Shown one piece after another: positions 8,821 to 16,391 of a stretch of DNA of 64,000 nt. The stretch comes from Halogeometricum pallidum JCM 14848 (GTDB taxonomy: Archaea; Halobacteriota; Halobacteria; Halobacteriales; Haloferacaceae): contig NZ_AOIV01000027.1 in assembly GCF_000337095.1 (NCBI RefSeq), positions 16,447 through 80,446 of the forward strand, written 5' to 3'. The notes under the pieces were generated by a model. That model was not told the DNA's origin and did no database searches. It saw only the letters and a program-made list of their open reading frames with translations. How positions within the stretch are numbered: the stretch's first letter is position 1; every line of letters begins with the position of its first letter. A program made the translations under genes and the position numbers.

Positions 8821-8926
8821 GTCACCTTCTGTGAGTGCCCCCGGCCTAAACGTTTCGACTCCGAGAGAACGGGGCGGGGTTGAGAAACCCTTATGCGCGG
8901 GGACAGATTATCACTCGGAGAACACC

Positions 8927-9193
8927 ATGACCGTTCGACTCAAGGATTTCTACGCCGATTGGTGCGGCCCGTGTAAGACACAGGACCCCATCCTGGAGGA
9001 GCTAGAGGCCGACTACGCGGACGTCGAGTTCGAGAAGGTCGACGTGGACGACGAGCAGGACGTGGCCAACGAGTACCAGGTGCGCTCGCTCCCGACGCTC
9101 ATCGTCGAGAACGACGACGGCATCGTGGACCGCTTCGTCGGCGTCACTCAGCGCGAAGACATCGAGTCGGCGCTGCAGAAGGCGGGCGCCTGA
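8927..9193 (+). CDS. trxA: Short thioredoxin
   Basis: The ATG at 8927 gives 88 residues with the redox motif WCGPC (residues 12-16), the cis-proline segment SLPTLIV and the ending ESALQKAGA. It is about 20 residues shorter than usual because the first beta strand and helix are missing: it begins at the strand before the active site. Such N-terminally short thioredoxins are known in haloarchaea, and no in-frame start upstream restores the missing part convincingly. It is a cytosolic disulfide reductase or glutaredoxin-like protein. Confidence 0.88.
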   Translation: MTVRLKDFYADWCGPCKTQDPILEELEADYADVEFEKVDVDDEQDVANEYQVRSLPTLIVENDDGIVDRFVGVTQREDIESALQKAGA

Positions 9194-9304
9194 ACGACGA
9201 CACGGTTCTCTCGTCGACTTTCGTCGGCTTTCCTCGTCCGCCAGCGACGGCGTCGCGTCCCCCGTCTCGCAAGCGTTATACGGTCGGCTGGGGAAGCACC
9301 CTGT

Positions 9305-9454
9305 ATGCCCAGCAACGAATCCGCGACGAAGCGAACGCTCGAAAAGCAGATCTGCATGCGCTGCAACGCGCGCAACCCGCAGCGAGCGACGAGTTGTCGC
9401 AAGTGCGGTTACAAGAACCTCCGTCCGAAGTCGAAGGAACGCCGCGCGGCGTAA
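9305..9454 (+). CDS. rpl40e: Ribosomal protein L40e
   Basis: This 49-residue basic protein carries the four-cysteine zinc ribbon of L40e (Cys17, Cys20, Cys31, Cys34) in the pattern CMRC-x10-CRKC, followed by [13 protein letters not shown]. It is a component of the archaeal large ribosomal subunit. The ATG is fixed by the conserved start of the family. Confidence 0.93.
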   Translation: MPSNESATKRTLEKQICMRCNARNPQRATSCRKCGYKNLRPKSKERRAA

Positions 9455-9476
9455 TCGGGCTGTTTCGCCTCTTCTC

Positions 9477-10103
9477 TCACTCCTCGGGATACTTCGGTTC
9501 GCGACGCTCCGCGCGCGTCAGCGCCCGCCGTATCACCTCGCGCACCGAGTCGCCCTCCAGTTCGGCGCGGAACACGTCGCCGTGGCCCGCGTACAGTTCC
9601 TCGACCGACTCGGGCGTCCGTTCGAGGAGCGCGTGGAGGCTCTGGACGAGTCGCTCGCGCGACTGGCCGGACATGTCCGTGCGGCCGAAGCTACCGTCGT
9701 CGAACGCGCCGTCGTTGTACACCACCACGTCGCCGCTGAACAGGCGCGTTCCGCTCACGAAAGAGACATGGTCGGAGGCGTGCCCCGGCGTGTACACCAC
9801 CTCGAACGTCTCCTCGCCCATCGCCACCTCGTCGCCGTCTTCGAGGGCGCCGTCGCGACGCGGGTGCTCCGCGTAGGCGTACAGGTCGGCGTCGAACCGG
9901 TCCAACACGGCGTCGAGTTCGGCGACGTGGTCGGTGTGCTGATGCGTGAGGACGACGGCGTCCAACTCCTCGGTGCGTTCTGCGATGACGTCCTCGACGC
10001 CGGGCATCGCGCCGGCGTCGACGAGGACGTTCCGGTCGCCGAGCACGAGGTACGCGTTACAGGTGAACTGCTCGGCGCCTTCGGTGACCGTGAATGTCTC
10101 CAT
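9477..10103 (-). CDS. Metallo-beta-lactamase-fold hydrolase
   Basis: The 208-residue protein has the MBL zinc motif THQHTDH (His54, His56, Asp58, His59), the third-ligand TPGHASDHVSF and FSGDVV. It resembles the glyoxalase II-like branch, so a thioester or lactone hydrolase is likely, but the substrate is unknown. ATG at 10103 is chosen because METFTVTEGAEQ begins the first MBL strand; an in-frame extension to 10172 lacks family features. Confidence 0.87.
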   Translation of the reverse strand: METFTVTEGAEQFTCNAYLVLGDRNVLVDAGAMPGVEDVIAERTEELDAVVLTHQHTDHVAELDAVLDRFDADLYAYAEHPRRDGALEDGDEVAMGEETFEVVYTPGHASDHVSFVSGTRLFSGDVVVYNDGAFDDGSFGRTDMSGQSRERLVQSLHALLERTPESVEELYAGHGDVFRAELEGDSVREVIRRALTRAERREPKYPEE

Positions 10104-10268
10104 ACCGTCCGGTGCATCCCCGCGACGGAAAAAGTCCCCCGAGTCGGCAAGCGTCGGGCGACCGAACTCCACGAATCGGGCAAAATCGTATATTTCCTAC
10201 GTTCAGACACCGAACAAAATTCGGATTAGCGTATCACTTTTCTGTGAGAACCTGTTATGTAAGGGCGT

Positions 10269-10445
10269 ATGGGATTTGGGAGCTACGACGAATCGGAACA
10301 AGAGAGTCAGGACTACGACCAAGATCTCGACGAGAACGACGGCGTCACGACCTCGGAGAGCGACCACAAGGGCGAGGTGAACTTCGAGAACGGCGCGTCG
10401 AACGACGAACTGCTGGACCGTCTCAAAGAGATCAAGGACGACTGA
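10269..10445 (+). CDS. Small acidic haloarchaeal protein (DUF5786-like)
   Basis: This 58-residue protein begins MGFGSYDESEQESQ and ends NDELLDRLKEIKDD. The highly acidic, apparently disordered start and short C-terminal helix match a widespread haloarchaeal family I know as DUF5786. The function is unknown. It sits 22 bases before the DUF99 gene and may be co-transcribed with it. Confidence 0.8.
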   Translation: MGFGSYDESEQESQDYDQDLDENDGVTTSESDHKGEVNFENGASNDELLDRLKEIKDD

Positions 10446-10467
10446 CGATCACCACCGACGACTCGTC

Positions 10468-11094
10468 GTGACGCCGACACTGAGGTCGGGAACGCGGGCG
10501 CTCGGAGTCGCGGAGTCGTACGCGGGCCGACGACCTAACGCGGGTCGGGGCGCCGACGCGAGCGGGTCACCCGACGCGGAGAGCGTGCTGTGCGGCGCAG
10601 TCGTCCGCGCGGACCGCGTCGTCGACGGCGCCGGGTTCGGGACCTGCACCGTCGGCGGTGCGGACGCGACGGACGCGATACGCGGACTTTTCGCGGACCT
10701 CGGTCGCGAAGACGTACGTCTGCTGTTCGTCGCGGGTATCGCTCCCGCCTGGTTCAACCTCGTCCGCCTCGGCCGCCTCGCCGACGCCGCCGAGCGACCC
10801 GTCCTCTCGGTCTCCTTCGAGTCGAGTTCGGGACTGGAGTCTGCGCTCCGCGAGCAGTTCTCCGGCGACGAACTCGACGCCCGTCTCGACGTCTACGAGT
10901 CGCTGCCGCCGCGACGGCCCGTGCGCGTCGGCGACGACACCGTGTTCGTCCGCGCCGTCGGCCTCGACGACGACGAGGCGGCGCGCGCCGTCCGCGCGTA
11001 CACCCCCGAGGGGAGCGGTCGCCCCGAACCCCTCCGCGTGGCGCGCCTCCTCGCCCGGTCCGGCCGGCGGTGGCGCGAGGGCGAGGGGCGGTGA
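10468..11094 (+). CDS. DUF99 (UPF0215) family protein
   Basis: This 208-residue protein has the DUF99 start RALGVAESY and the core segments VVDGAGFGTCTVGG and VRLLFVAGIAPAWFN. The family is archaeal and its fold is related to endonuclease V, so an activity on nucleic acid has been proposed, but none is proven. The GTG at 10468 precedes the conserved region. The uracil-DNA glycosylase gene begins 52 bases downstream, giving a possible repair-related neighbourhood. Confidence 0.85.
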   Translation: MTPTLRSGTRALGVAESYAGRRPNAGRGADASGSPDAESVLCGAVVRADRVVDGAGFGTCTVGGADATDAIRGLFADLGREDVRLLFVAGIAPAWFNLVRLGRLADAAERPVLSVSFESSSGLESALREQFSGDELDARLDVYESLPPRRPVRVGDDTVFVRAVGLDDDEAARAVRAYTPEGSGRPEPLRVARLLARSGRRWREGEGR

Positions 11095-11146
11095 GGCGCG
11101 TCGACCGGACCGCCGCCGCTAAGTCGGACCGGCCCGCCTCTCCGCT

Positions 11147-11749
11147 ATGAGCGACGACGCGATGGACGGCCTCTGCGTCCGCGAGTGCCAGCGCTGTCCC
11201 GCCCTCGTCGAGTCCCGCAGTCGAATCGTCAACGGCGTCGGCCCCGACGACGCGAACCTCCTCTTTCTCGGCGAGGGACCCGGCGCCAACGAGGACGAGC
11301 AAGGCGAACCGTTCGTCGGCCGGTCGGGGAGCGTCCTCGACGACGCCCTCCGCGAGGTGGGTCTGGCCCGCGCGGACGTGCGCATCACGAACTGCGTTCG
11401 CTGCCGCCCGCCGGAGAATCGCGACCCGACGAAAGAGGAACTGGGGAACTGCCGCGGCTACCTCGAACGCGAACTCGAACTCGTCGCCCCGGACCTCGTC
11501 GTCACCCTCGGGAAGGTGCCCTCCGAGCACCTGCTCGACCGCTCGGTGGCCGTGACGAAGGAGGCGGGCGACGTGGTGGACGTGCGCCTCGGCGACCGCT
11601 CTCAGCGCACCCTGGTCTGCGTCCACCCGGCGGCGACGCTGTACGACGGGAGCCAAAAGGAGACGTTCTTCGACGCCGTCGCGAAGGCGGCCGACCTCTC
11701 GGGCCTCGCGGACGGCGGCGACGGGCAGTCGAGCCTCGGCGATTTCTGA
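11147..11749 (+). CDS. Uracil-DNA glycosylase, Fe-S family 4-like
   Basis: The protein (200 residues) has the UDG motif GEGPGANE (residues 42-49) and the second motif HPAA. Cys14, Cys17, Cys86 and Cys102 have the spacing of the 4Fe-4S cluster of family 4/5 enzymes. It removes uracil from deaminated cytosine, important in GC-rich DNA. The acidic C-terminal tail GGDGQSSLGDF is not needed for the fold, though its last residues look like a PCNA-interacting peptide (QSSLGDF); that reading is inference. Confidence 0.9.
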   Translation: MSDDAMDGLCVRECQRCPALVESRSRIVNGVGPDDANLLFLGEGPGANEDEQGEPFVGRSGSVLDDALREVGLARADVRITNCVRCRPPENRDPTKEELGNCRGYLERELELVAPDLVVTLGKVPSEHLLDRSVAVTKEAGDVVDVRLGDRSQRTLVCVHPAATLYDGSQKETFFDAVAKAADLSGLADGGDGQSSLGDF

Positions 11750-11804
11750 AGCGCCCCCGCCCGTGCTCTTCTCCGCGTCGCTCCCCGCGACGTTCGGTCC
11801 TCCG

Positions 11805-12386
11805 CTACTGCGCGCGGCGGTGTTCGCGCAGGTGCGCTACCGCGTCGAACCCCGTCTTCAGCGTCACCATCAGGACGACGAGCACCGCTGCGCCGCCGAG
11901 ACTGGCGACGAGCGTCGCTCCGATAACGACGGTGAGGTGGAGGACGAACACCCGTCGGTACGGTTCGGTCATCCGCTCCACGGCGGAGGCGTCCCGGAAC
12001 TCTCCCCGCCCGAGGTAGTTCCAGAGAAAGGATCCGCCGTGGCTGACGAGCATCGTGAGTCCCGCGAGGGCGATGCCGGAGACGTCCAAGCCGCCGACGG
12101 ACGCGCCCGCGAACGCCGGGAGGCCGAACAGGACGAACACGCCGTGGACGACCCAGAAGATGCCGTAGTGCGCGCAAAAGAACAGCGCCGGGAAGGCGTT
12201 CTCCGGGTGGACGGTCGGTCCGGCGTCCGGGTCGACGGCCTTCGGGCCGGACACGTCCATCGGCCGTCCGTTCAGCGTGAACGTCGCGCTCCCGTCGTAC
12301 GGCCCGCTCGCGAGCAGGATTTTGGGGACGTTCAACAGGCCGACGACGCCGCTCTCCACCCAGTAGACGGCGAGCACGTCGAACAC
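11805..12386 (-). CDS. DUF6498-like membrane protein, N-terminus uncertain
   Basis: From the GTG at 12386 the protein is 193 residues with four or five hydrophobic segments and the motif YWVESGVVGLLNVPKIL, typical of haloarchaeal DUF6498 proteins. Homologous-looking sequence continues upstream in frame (LGALLAANLVPLVGVLALGWN), where the first helix should start, but no ATG, GTG or TTG occurs before an in-frame TGA near 12516; only a CTG at 12455 is available. The real start may be non-canonical or a frameshift may have removed it. Function is unknown. Confidence 0.72.
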   Translation of the reverse strand: MFDVLAVYWVESGVVGLLNVPKILLASGPYDGSATFTLNGRPMDVSGPKAVDPDAGPTVHPENAFPALFFCAHYGIFWVVHGVFVLFGLPAFAGASVGGLDVSGIALAGLTMLVSHGGSFLWNYLGRGEFRDASAVERMTEPYRRVFVLHLTVVIGATLVASLGGAAVLVVLMVTLKTGFDAVAHLREHRRAQ

Positions 12387-12681
12387 ATTCCAGCCGAGGG
12401 CGAGGACGCCGACGAGGGGGACGAGATTGGCGGCGAGAAGCGCACCGAGAGCCAGCGGCGACGGCGGCGTCGGGGTCGATGACGGTACTCGATGGCGGGT
12501 CGAGACGACTCACGGGCGGCGTACGCGTCCGAGCGAGAAGAAACGGCGGGTGTCCACGGGCGGGGCGGAGGCTCTGATTTCGTGACCCCCTGCGTTCCGA
12601 AACTACCGTCGAATGGGCGTCGAGCGCGGCCGAATCCACCCCGAGGGAAAGTCACTTAGCCGCGCTCCTCCCAGTTCCGGT

Positions 12682-13344
12682 ATGAGCACGACGACGACCG
12701 AGACGCGCGAGACGGTGGCTTCGGTGGTCATGGTCGACTACGGCCTCGGCAACCTCCGGAGCGCCCGGCGCGGCCTCGAACGCGCTGGCGCGGACGTGAC
12801 CGTCTCCGACGACCCCGAGACGTTCGCCGACGCCGACGGTATCGTCCTCCCGGGTGTCGGCGCGTTCTCCGAGGGGATGGAGAACGCCGGTCCGTTCCGC
12901 GAGGCCCTCGCCGAGGCGGCCGACCGCGGCCAGCCGATATTCGGCATCTGCCTCGGGATGCAGATGCTCCTGACAACCTCGGAGGAGGCCGCCCACGCCG
13001 GTGAGGGTGACGTCGAGGGTCTCGACCTGATTCCCGGTCGCAACGTCCGCTTCGACCAGGGACAGAAGGTGCCGCACATGGGCTGGAACGAACTGAACGT
13101 GGAGCGAGAGCACCCCCTCGTCGAGGGGGTAGACGGACAGTACGCGTACTTCGTCCACTCCTACTACGCCGTCCCCGACGACGGGGACGCCGTCGTCGCC
13201 TCGACGGACTACGGCGTCGAGTTCCCCGCCATCGTCGCCAACGAGGCGGGCAACGTGTTCGGCACGCAGTTCCACCCCGAGAAGTCCGGCGAGACCGGAC
13301 TCCGAATCCTCCGGAACTTCGTCGAATTCTGCGCGGAGCAGTAG
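12682..13344 (+). CDS. hisH: Imidazole glycerol-phosphate synthase, glutaminase subunit
   Basis: HisH (220 residues) supplies ammonia to HisF for imidazole ring closure in histidine synthesis. The nucleophile Cys90 is in FGICLGMQML and the catalytic His/Glu pair is in FHPEKS near the C-terminus; VMVDYGLGNLRS is the family start. The ATG at 12682 follows a TTAGCC box about 30 bases upstream. HisF is not in this window. Confidence 0.95.
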   Translation: MSTTTTETRETVASVVMVDYGLGNLRSARRGLERAGADVTVSDDPETFADADGIVLPGVGAFSEGMENAGPFREALAEAADRGQPIFGICLGMQMLLTTSEEAAHAGEGDVEGLDLIPGRNVRFDQGQKVPHMGWNELNVEREHPLVEGVDGQYAYFVHSYYAVPDDGDAVVASTDYGVEFPAIVANEAGNVFGTQFHPEKSGETGLRILRNFVEFCAEQ

Positions 13345-13359
13345 GAGTTCACCGAACTC

Positions 13360-13938
13360 TCAGGAGAGCGTCACGTCGTCTATCGTCCGCGCGACCTCTG
13401 TCTCCCAGACGACGCTGATTCCGACGGCGACGATGCCCACGTCTTCGGCGTCGACCTCGTACTCGTATCGGCTCCACCCCGCGCGGTCCTCTATCGCTCG
13501 TTCGGTGTCGAACTCCTCCTCGCGCAACCACCCGCGTTCGGGTCGCGGGCCGGCGTAGACGGCGAGTTTGGTGATGGTGTTGAACGACTCCTCCGGCGAG
13601 TGCACGGACACCGAGAGCGTGCTCACCTCGTCGAAGCGGGCGGCCTGCTGAGCCCAGATGACGCCGTCGTCCTGCAGGCCGTTGATGAAGAACTGGAGGG
13701 CGGCGTCGCCGGAGGCGACGGGGTCGTCGACGACCCGCGCGGCCGACTCCACCGGGAGGCCCGTGTTCGGATCCGTCGGCAGGTGACGGCCGATCAGCCA
13801 CCCCCGAAGCCCCGACTCGAATCCCGGGTTCACGACCTGTCCGCTCGGGTCCGTCGTTCCGTCGTCGACGGGCGCGTTGCACCCGGCGAGTGCGGCGAGA
13901 CTCGCGCCGCAGGCGGCGAGATACCGTCTTCGGTTCAC
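13360..13938 (-). CDS. Predicted Tat-exported lipoprotein with a jelly-roll-like domain
   Basis: From the GTG at 13938 the protein starts MNRRRYLAACGASLAALAGC: a twin-arginine type signal ending in a lipobox with Cys20 as the likely lipid anchor. The mature part has NPGFESGLRGWLIG, the start of a carbohydrate-binding-like jelly roll, and ends TIDDVTL. It is probably an extracellular, membrane-anchored binding protein of unknown ligand. An in-frame start at 13998 is possible but would put residues before the signal. Confidence 0.75.
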   Translation of the reverse strand: MNRRRYLAACGASLAALAGCNAPVDDGTTDPSGQVVNPGFESGLRGWLIGRHLPTDPNTGLPVESAARVVDDPVASGDAALQFFINGLQDDGVIWAQQAARFDEVSTLSVSVHSPEESFNTITKLAVYAGPRPERGWLREEEFDTERAIEDRAGWSRYEYEVDAEDVGIVAVGISVVWETEVARTIDDVTLS

Positions 13939-14061
13939 GGCTCTCTCCACACGCGCGGGGGTGATATACTCCCCGCCAACGGGTGAAATACCGCTCACGA
14001 GGGAGCGACCGGCACGAGCGGACCCGAGAGCCTTTTACAGAGGGATGGAGAACGTCGGTCC

Positions 14062-14868
14062 ATGCAGGCAGTCACGCTGGGTCCGGCCGGGACGTACTCG
14101 CACCGCGCGGCGCGCGCCGTCGCCGACGACGTCGCGTTCCGCGAGTCGGTGTCCGCCATCGTCGACGCCGTCAACACCGGCGAGTACGAACGCGGCGTCG
14201 TCCCCATCGAAAACAGCATCGAAGGCAGCGTCACCGAGACGCTGGACGCCATCGCTTCCTCGAACATCTCCGTCACCCGCGAGATAGTGACGCCCATCCG
14301 GCACGCCCTCCTCGCGCAGTCCGAGGAGTTCTCCGTCGTCGCCTCCCACTCGCAGGCCCTCGCGCAGTGTCGGACCTACCTGGAGACGAACTACCCCGAG
14401 GTGAAACTGGAAGCCGTCGCCAGCACGGCCCGCGGCGTCGAACGCGCCCGCGAGGACTCCTCCATCGCGGGTATCGGGCACCCCGACAACGCCGGCGAGG
14501 GACTGTCGGTCATCGCCGAGGACATCCAAGACCAGTCCTCGAACGCGACGCGCTTTTTCGTCATCGCCCCCGAATCCGCCCGGTCCGACGCGGGCGGGAA
14601 GTCCACCGTCGTCGTCTACCCGAACGCGAACTACCCCGGTCTGCTTCTCGAACTGCTCGAGGCGTTCGCCGAGCGGAACATCAACCTCTCGCGCATCGAG
14701 TCCCGACCCAGCGGCAACCGCCTCGGCGACTACCTGTTCCACGTCGACTTCGAGGCCGGACTGTACGAAGAACGCGCCCAGGACGCGCTCGACGCCGTCG
14801 AGGAGATAGCCTCGCGTGGGTGGGTCAAACGCCTCGGCTCGTACGACTCCCAACACGTCCTGTACTGA
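14062..14868 (+). CDS. pheA: Prephenate dehydratase
   Basis: The 268-residue monofunctional enzyme converts prephenate to phenylpyruvate in phenylalanine synthesis. It begins with the family's VTLGPAGTYSH, has the catalytic threonine motif SNATRF, and a C-terminal ACT domain whose IESRPSGN is the phenylalanine-binding ESRP motif, so feedback inhibition by phenylalanine is expected. A TTTTACAG box about 30 bases upstream fits the start. Confidence 0.95.
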   Translation: MQAVTLGPAGTYSHRAARAVADDVAFRESVSAIVDAVNTGEYERGVVPIENSIEGSVTETLDAIASSNISVTREIVTPIRHALLAQSEEFSVVASHSQALAQCRTYLETNYPEVKLEAVASTARGVERAREDSSIAGIGHPDNAGEGLSVIAEDIQDQSSNATRFFVIAPESARSDAGGKSTVVVYPNANYPGLLLELLEAFAERNINLSRIESRPSGNRLGDYLFHVDFEAGLYEERAQDALDAVEEIASRGWVKRLGSYDSQHVLY

Positions 14869-14957
14869 GCGACGGCGACCGGCCGTCCGTCGTACCCGTC
14901 CCGCACCCGCATCTGCGAAAACCTTGATGCCGGGACGGGCCGAACTCCCGCACGGCC

Positions 14958-15374
14958 ATGGCGCGTCAGAACCCCTTCGACGAGATAGAACAGTTCTTCA
15001 AGCGGATGGGACGCGAGTTCGAGGAGTCCGGTCTCGCCTCGCTCCGAGACGTCTCGGTGGACGTCTCCGAGACGGACGACACCGTCGTCGTCACCGCCGA
15101 CTTGCCCGGCTACGAGAAGAATGACATCGACATCTCCGCGTCCGGGCGCGAACTGACCATCAGCGCCGAGCGAAGCGCCGAGGGCGAGGAGTCGGGCGAC
15201 CGGTACATCCGCCGCGAGCGCACCCGCAGCAGCGTCAAGCGCTCGCTGACGCTCCCCGAGGAAGTCGTCGAGGAGGAGGCGTCAGCCACGTACAACAACG
15301 GCGTCCTCACCGTCACGCTCCCGAAGGAGTCGGCGGACGAGGATGACGAGTCGACGGATATCGACGTCATCTGA
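14958..15374 (+). CDS. Hsp20/alpha-crystallin small heat-shock protein (copy 1)
   Basis: This 138-residue chaperone has a short N-terminal helix (FDEIEQFFKRMG), a central alpha-crystallin domain starting VSVDVSETDD, and the strand NNGVLTVTLPK. Like its family it should hold unfolding proteins without ATP. The promoter region holds GCGAAAACCTTGATG about 30 bases upstream. A second hsp20 gene follows in the same orientation after 140 bases; the two are recognisable paralogues but not near-identical. Confidence 0.92.
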   Translation: MARQNPFDEIEQFFKRMGREFEESGLASLRDVSVDVSETDDTVVVTADLPGYEKNDIDISASGRELTISAERSAEGEESGDRYIRRERTRSSVKRSLTLPEEVVEEEASATYNNGVLTVTLPKESADEDDESTDIDVI

Positions 15375-15514
15375 ACGGGCGACGGACGACCGCAGAAACG
15401 TCACCCTTAAACGGAATATTCACTCGAATCGGGCCTTCTACCGTGCGAACTGTCGTCCCACGTTCCGCGGTATTTATCTCCTCGAACGGCGTTATAGCGC
15501 TCGGTGAATTACCA

Positions 15515-15970
15515 ATGATGAGACGTTCTAACCCCTTCGAAAACATGGAATCGATGTTCGACCGAATGTCCCGACAGTTCGACGAGATGAGCCGTCAGTT
15601 CGACGACTCCTCCCGGACCGGTTCCTCCGCTCAGGGCATGGAAGTCGACGTCCGCGACGGCGAGGAGGAGTTCGTCGTCGTGGCCGACCTGCCCGGGTTC
15701 GAGAAGGAGGATATCGACCTCTCTATCACCGAACGCGCCCTGACCATCTCCGCCTCCCGCGAGACGGAGACCGAGACCGACTCCGACGCCGACGGCGGCG
15801 AGTACCTCCGCCGCGAACGGCGCCACGAGTCGATGCGCCGCACCTTCCGCCTCCCCGGCGACGTGACGGCCGAGGACGCCGCCGCCTCCTACAAGAACGG
15901 CGTTCTCACCGTCACCCTCCCCAAGGTGACGATAGACCGCGAGGAGTCCCGCCACATCGACATCGAGTGA
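15515..15970 (+). CDS. Hsp20/alpha-crystallin small heat-shock protein (copy 2)
   Basis: Starting at the first of two adjacent ATGs (15515, 15518) the protein has 151 residues. The N-terminus repeats FDRMSRQFDEMSRQFD, an amphipathic helical repeat; the alpha-crystallin domain spans about 40-150, with YKNGVLTVTLPKV near the end. The frame is open upstream to 15443, but homology and the AT-rich promoter just before 15515 support the later start. It is the downstream member of the tandem Hsp20 pair. Confidence 0.92.
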   Translation: MMRRSNPFENMESMFDRMSRQFDEMSRQFDDSSRTGSSAQGMEVDVRDGEEEFVVVADLPGFEKEDIDLSITERALTISASRETETETDSDADGGEYLRRERRHESMRRTFRLPGDVTAEDAAASYKNGVLTVTLPKVTIDREESRHIDIE

Positions 15971-16264
15971 GCGACCGACCCGGTTCGGCTCGCACCTCCC
16001 GGACGCGTATCGACGCCCGCGAGGCCGCCGTGCCTCGGCGCTTCACTTCTCGTCTCGTTCGGCCGTTCGACCCGCCTACCCGTCGCACTCGGCGGACGCC
16101 TCTGATTCAATTTCGCGTCCTCTCCCGCCTCCTTCCGTCCGCGCTGTTTCCTTTCTTTTCCCGTCTTCCGTTCGTTTTCCTCCGCGCCCTCCGTTTCCAC
16201 CGCATCCTCCGCTTCCGCCGCGAACGGACGCGCCCGTAGTAGCGTCCGCAGGTCTCCGCTCGCT

Positions 16265-16288
16265 CGACCGCACGACGCCGTGCGGTCG
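16265..16288. repeat. Perfect 9-bp inverted repeat upstream of leuS
   Basis: CGACCGCAC and GTGCGGTCG pair perfectly around a six-base loop. It lies 104 bases before the leuS start and upstream of its TATA box, so it is more likely a DNA-binding site or the end of an upstream transcript than an element of the leuS mRNA. Confidence 0.55.
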
Positions 16289-16359
16289 GATGCGTACTCA
16301 GTTGCGGACGCCACTCTGGTTCGCCCGCATCGGACGGCCGCGAAAGTCGGGTATAGGAG

Positions 16360-16367
16360 TTAATTTA
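16360..16367 (+). promoter_or_regulatory. TATA box of leuS
   Basis: TTAATTTA stands out in GC-rich sequence 32 bases before the leuS ATG, which fits an archaeal TATA element with a very short or absent leader. It supports ATG at 16392 over upstream in-frame starts. Confidence 0.65.
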
Positions 16368-16391
16368 TGCGCGCATCCTGACCACACAGAC

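Larger units (their letters stand above)
15971..16391. other. 421-base intergenic region with a pyrimidine-rich tract
   Basis: No convincing gene is visible. Bases about 16103-16225 of the plus strand are strongly pyrimidine-biased (many TTCC, CTCC and TTTTC runs), so the minus strand is purine-rich. An open frame on the minus strand (15889-16314) is low-complexity Glu/Arg/Lys and overlaps the end of hsp20, and I do not accept it. The 3' part holds a perfect hairpin and the leuS promoter, listed separately. Confidence 0.5.

Noticed and set aside
15889..16314. 141-residue minus-strand frame in the hsp20-leuS gap
   Set aside because: It is the complement of the pyrimidine tract, so its Glu/Arg/Lys composition follows from base bias; it overlaps the hsp20 end and has no family motif.
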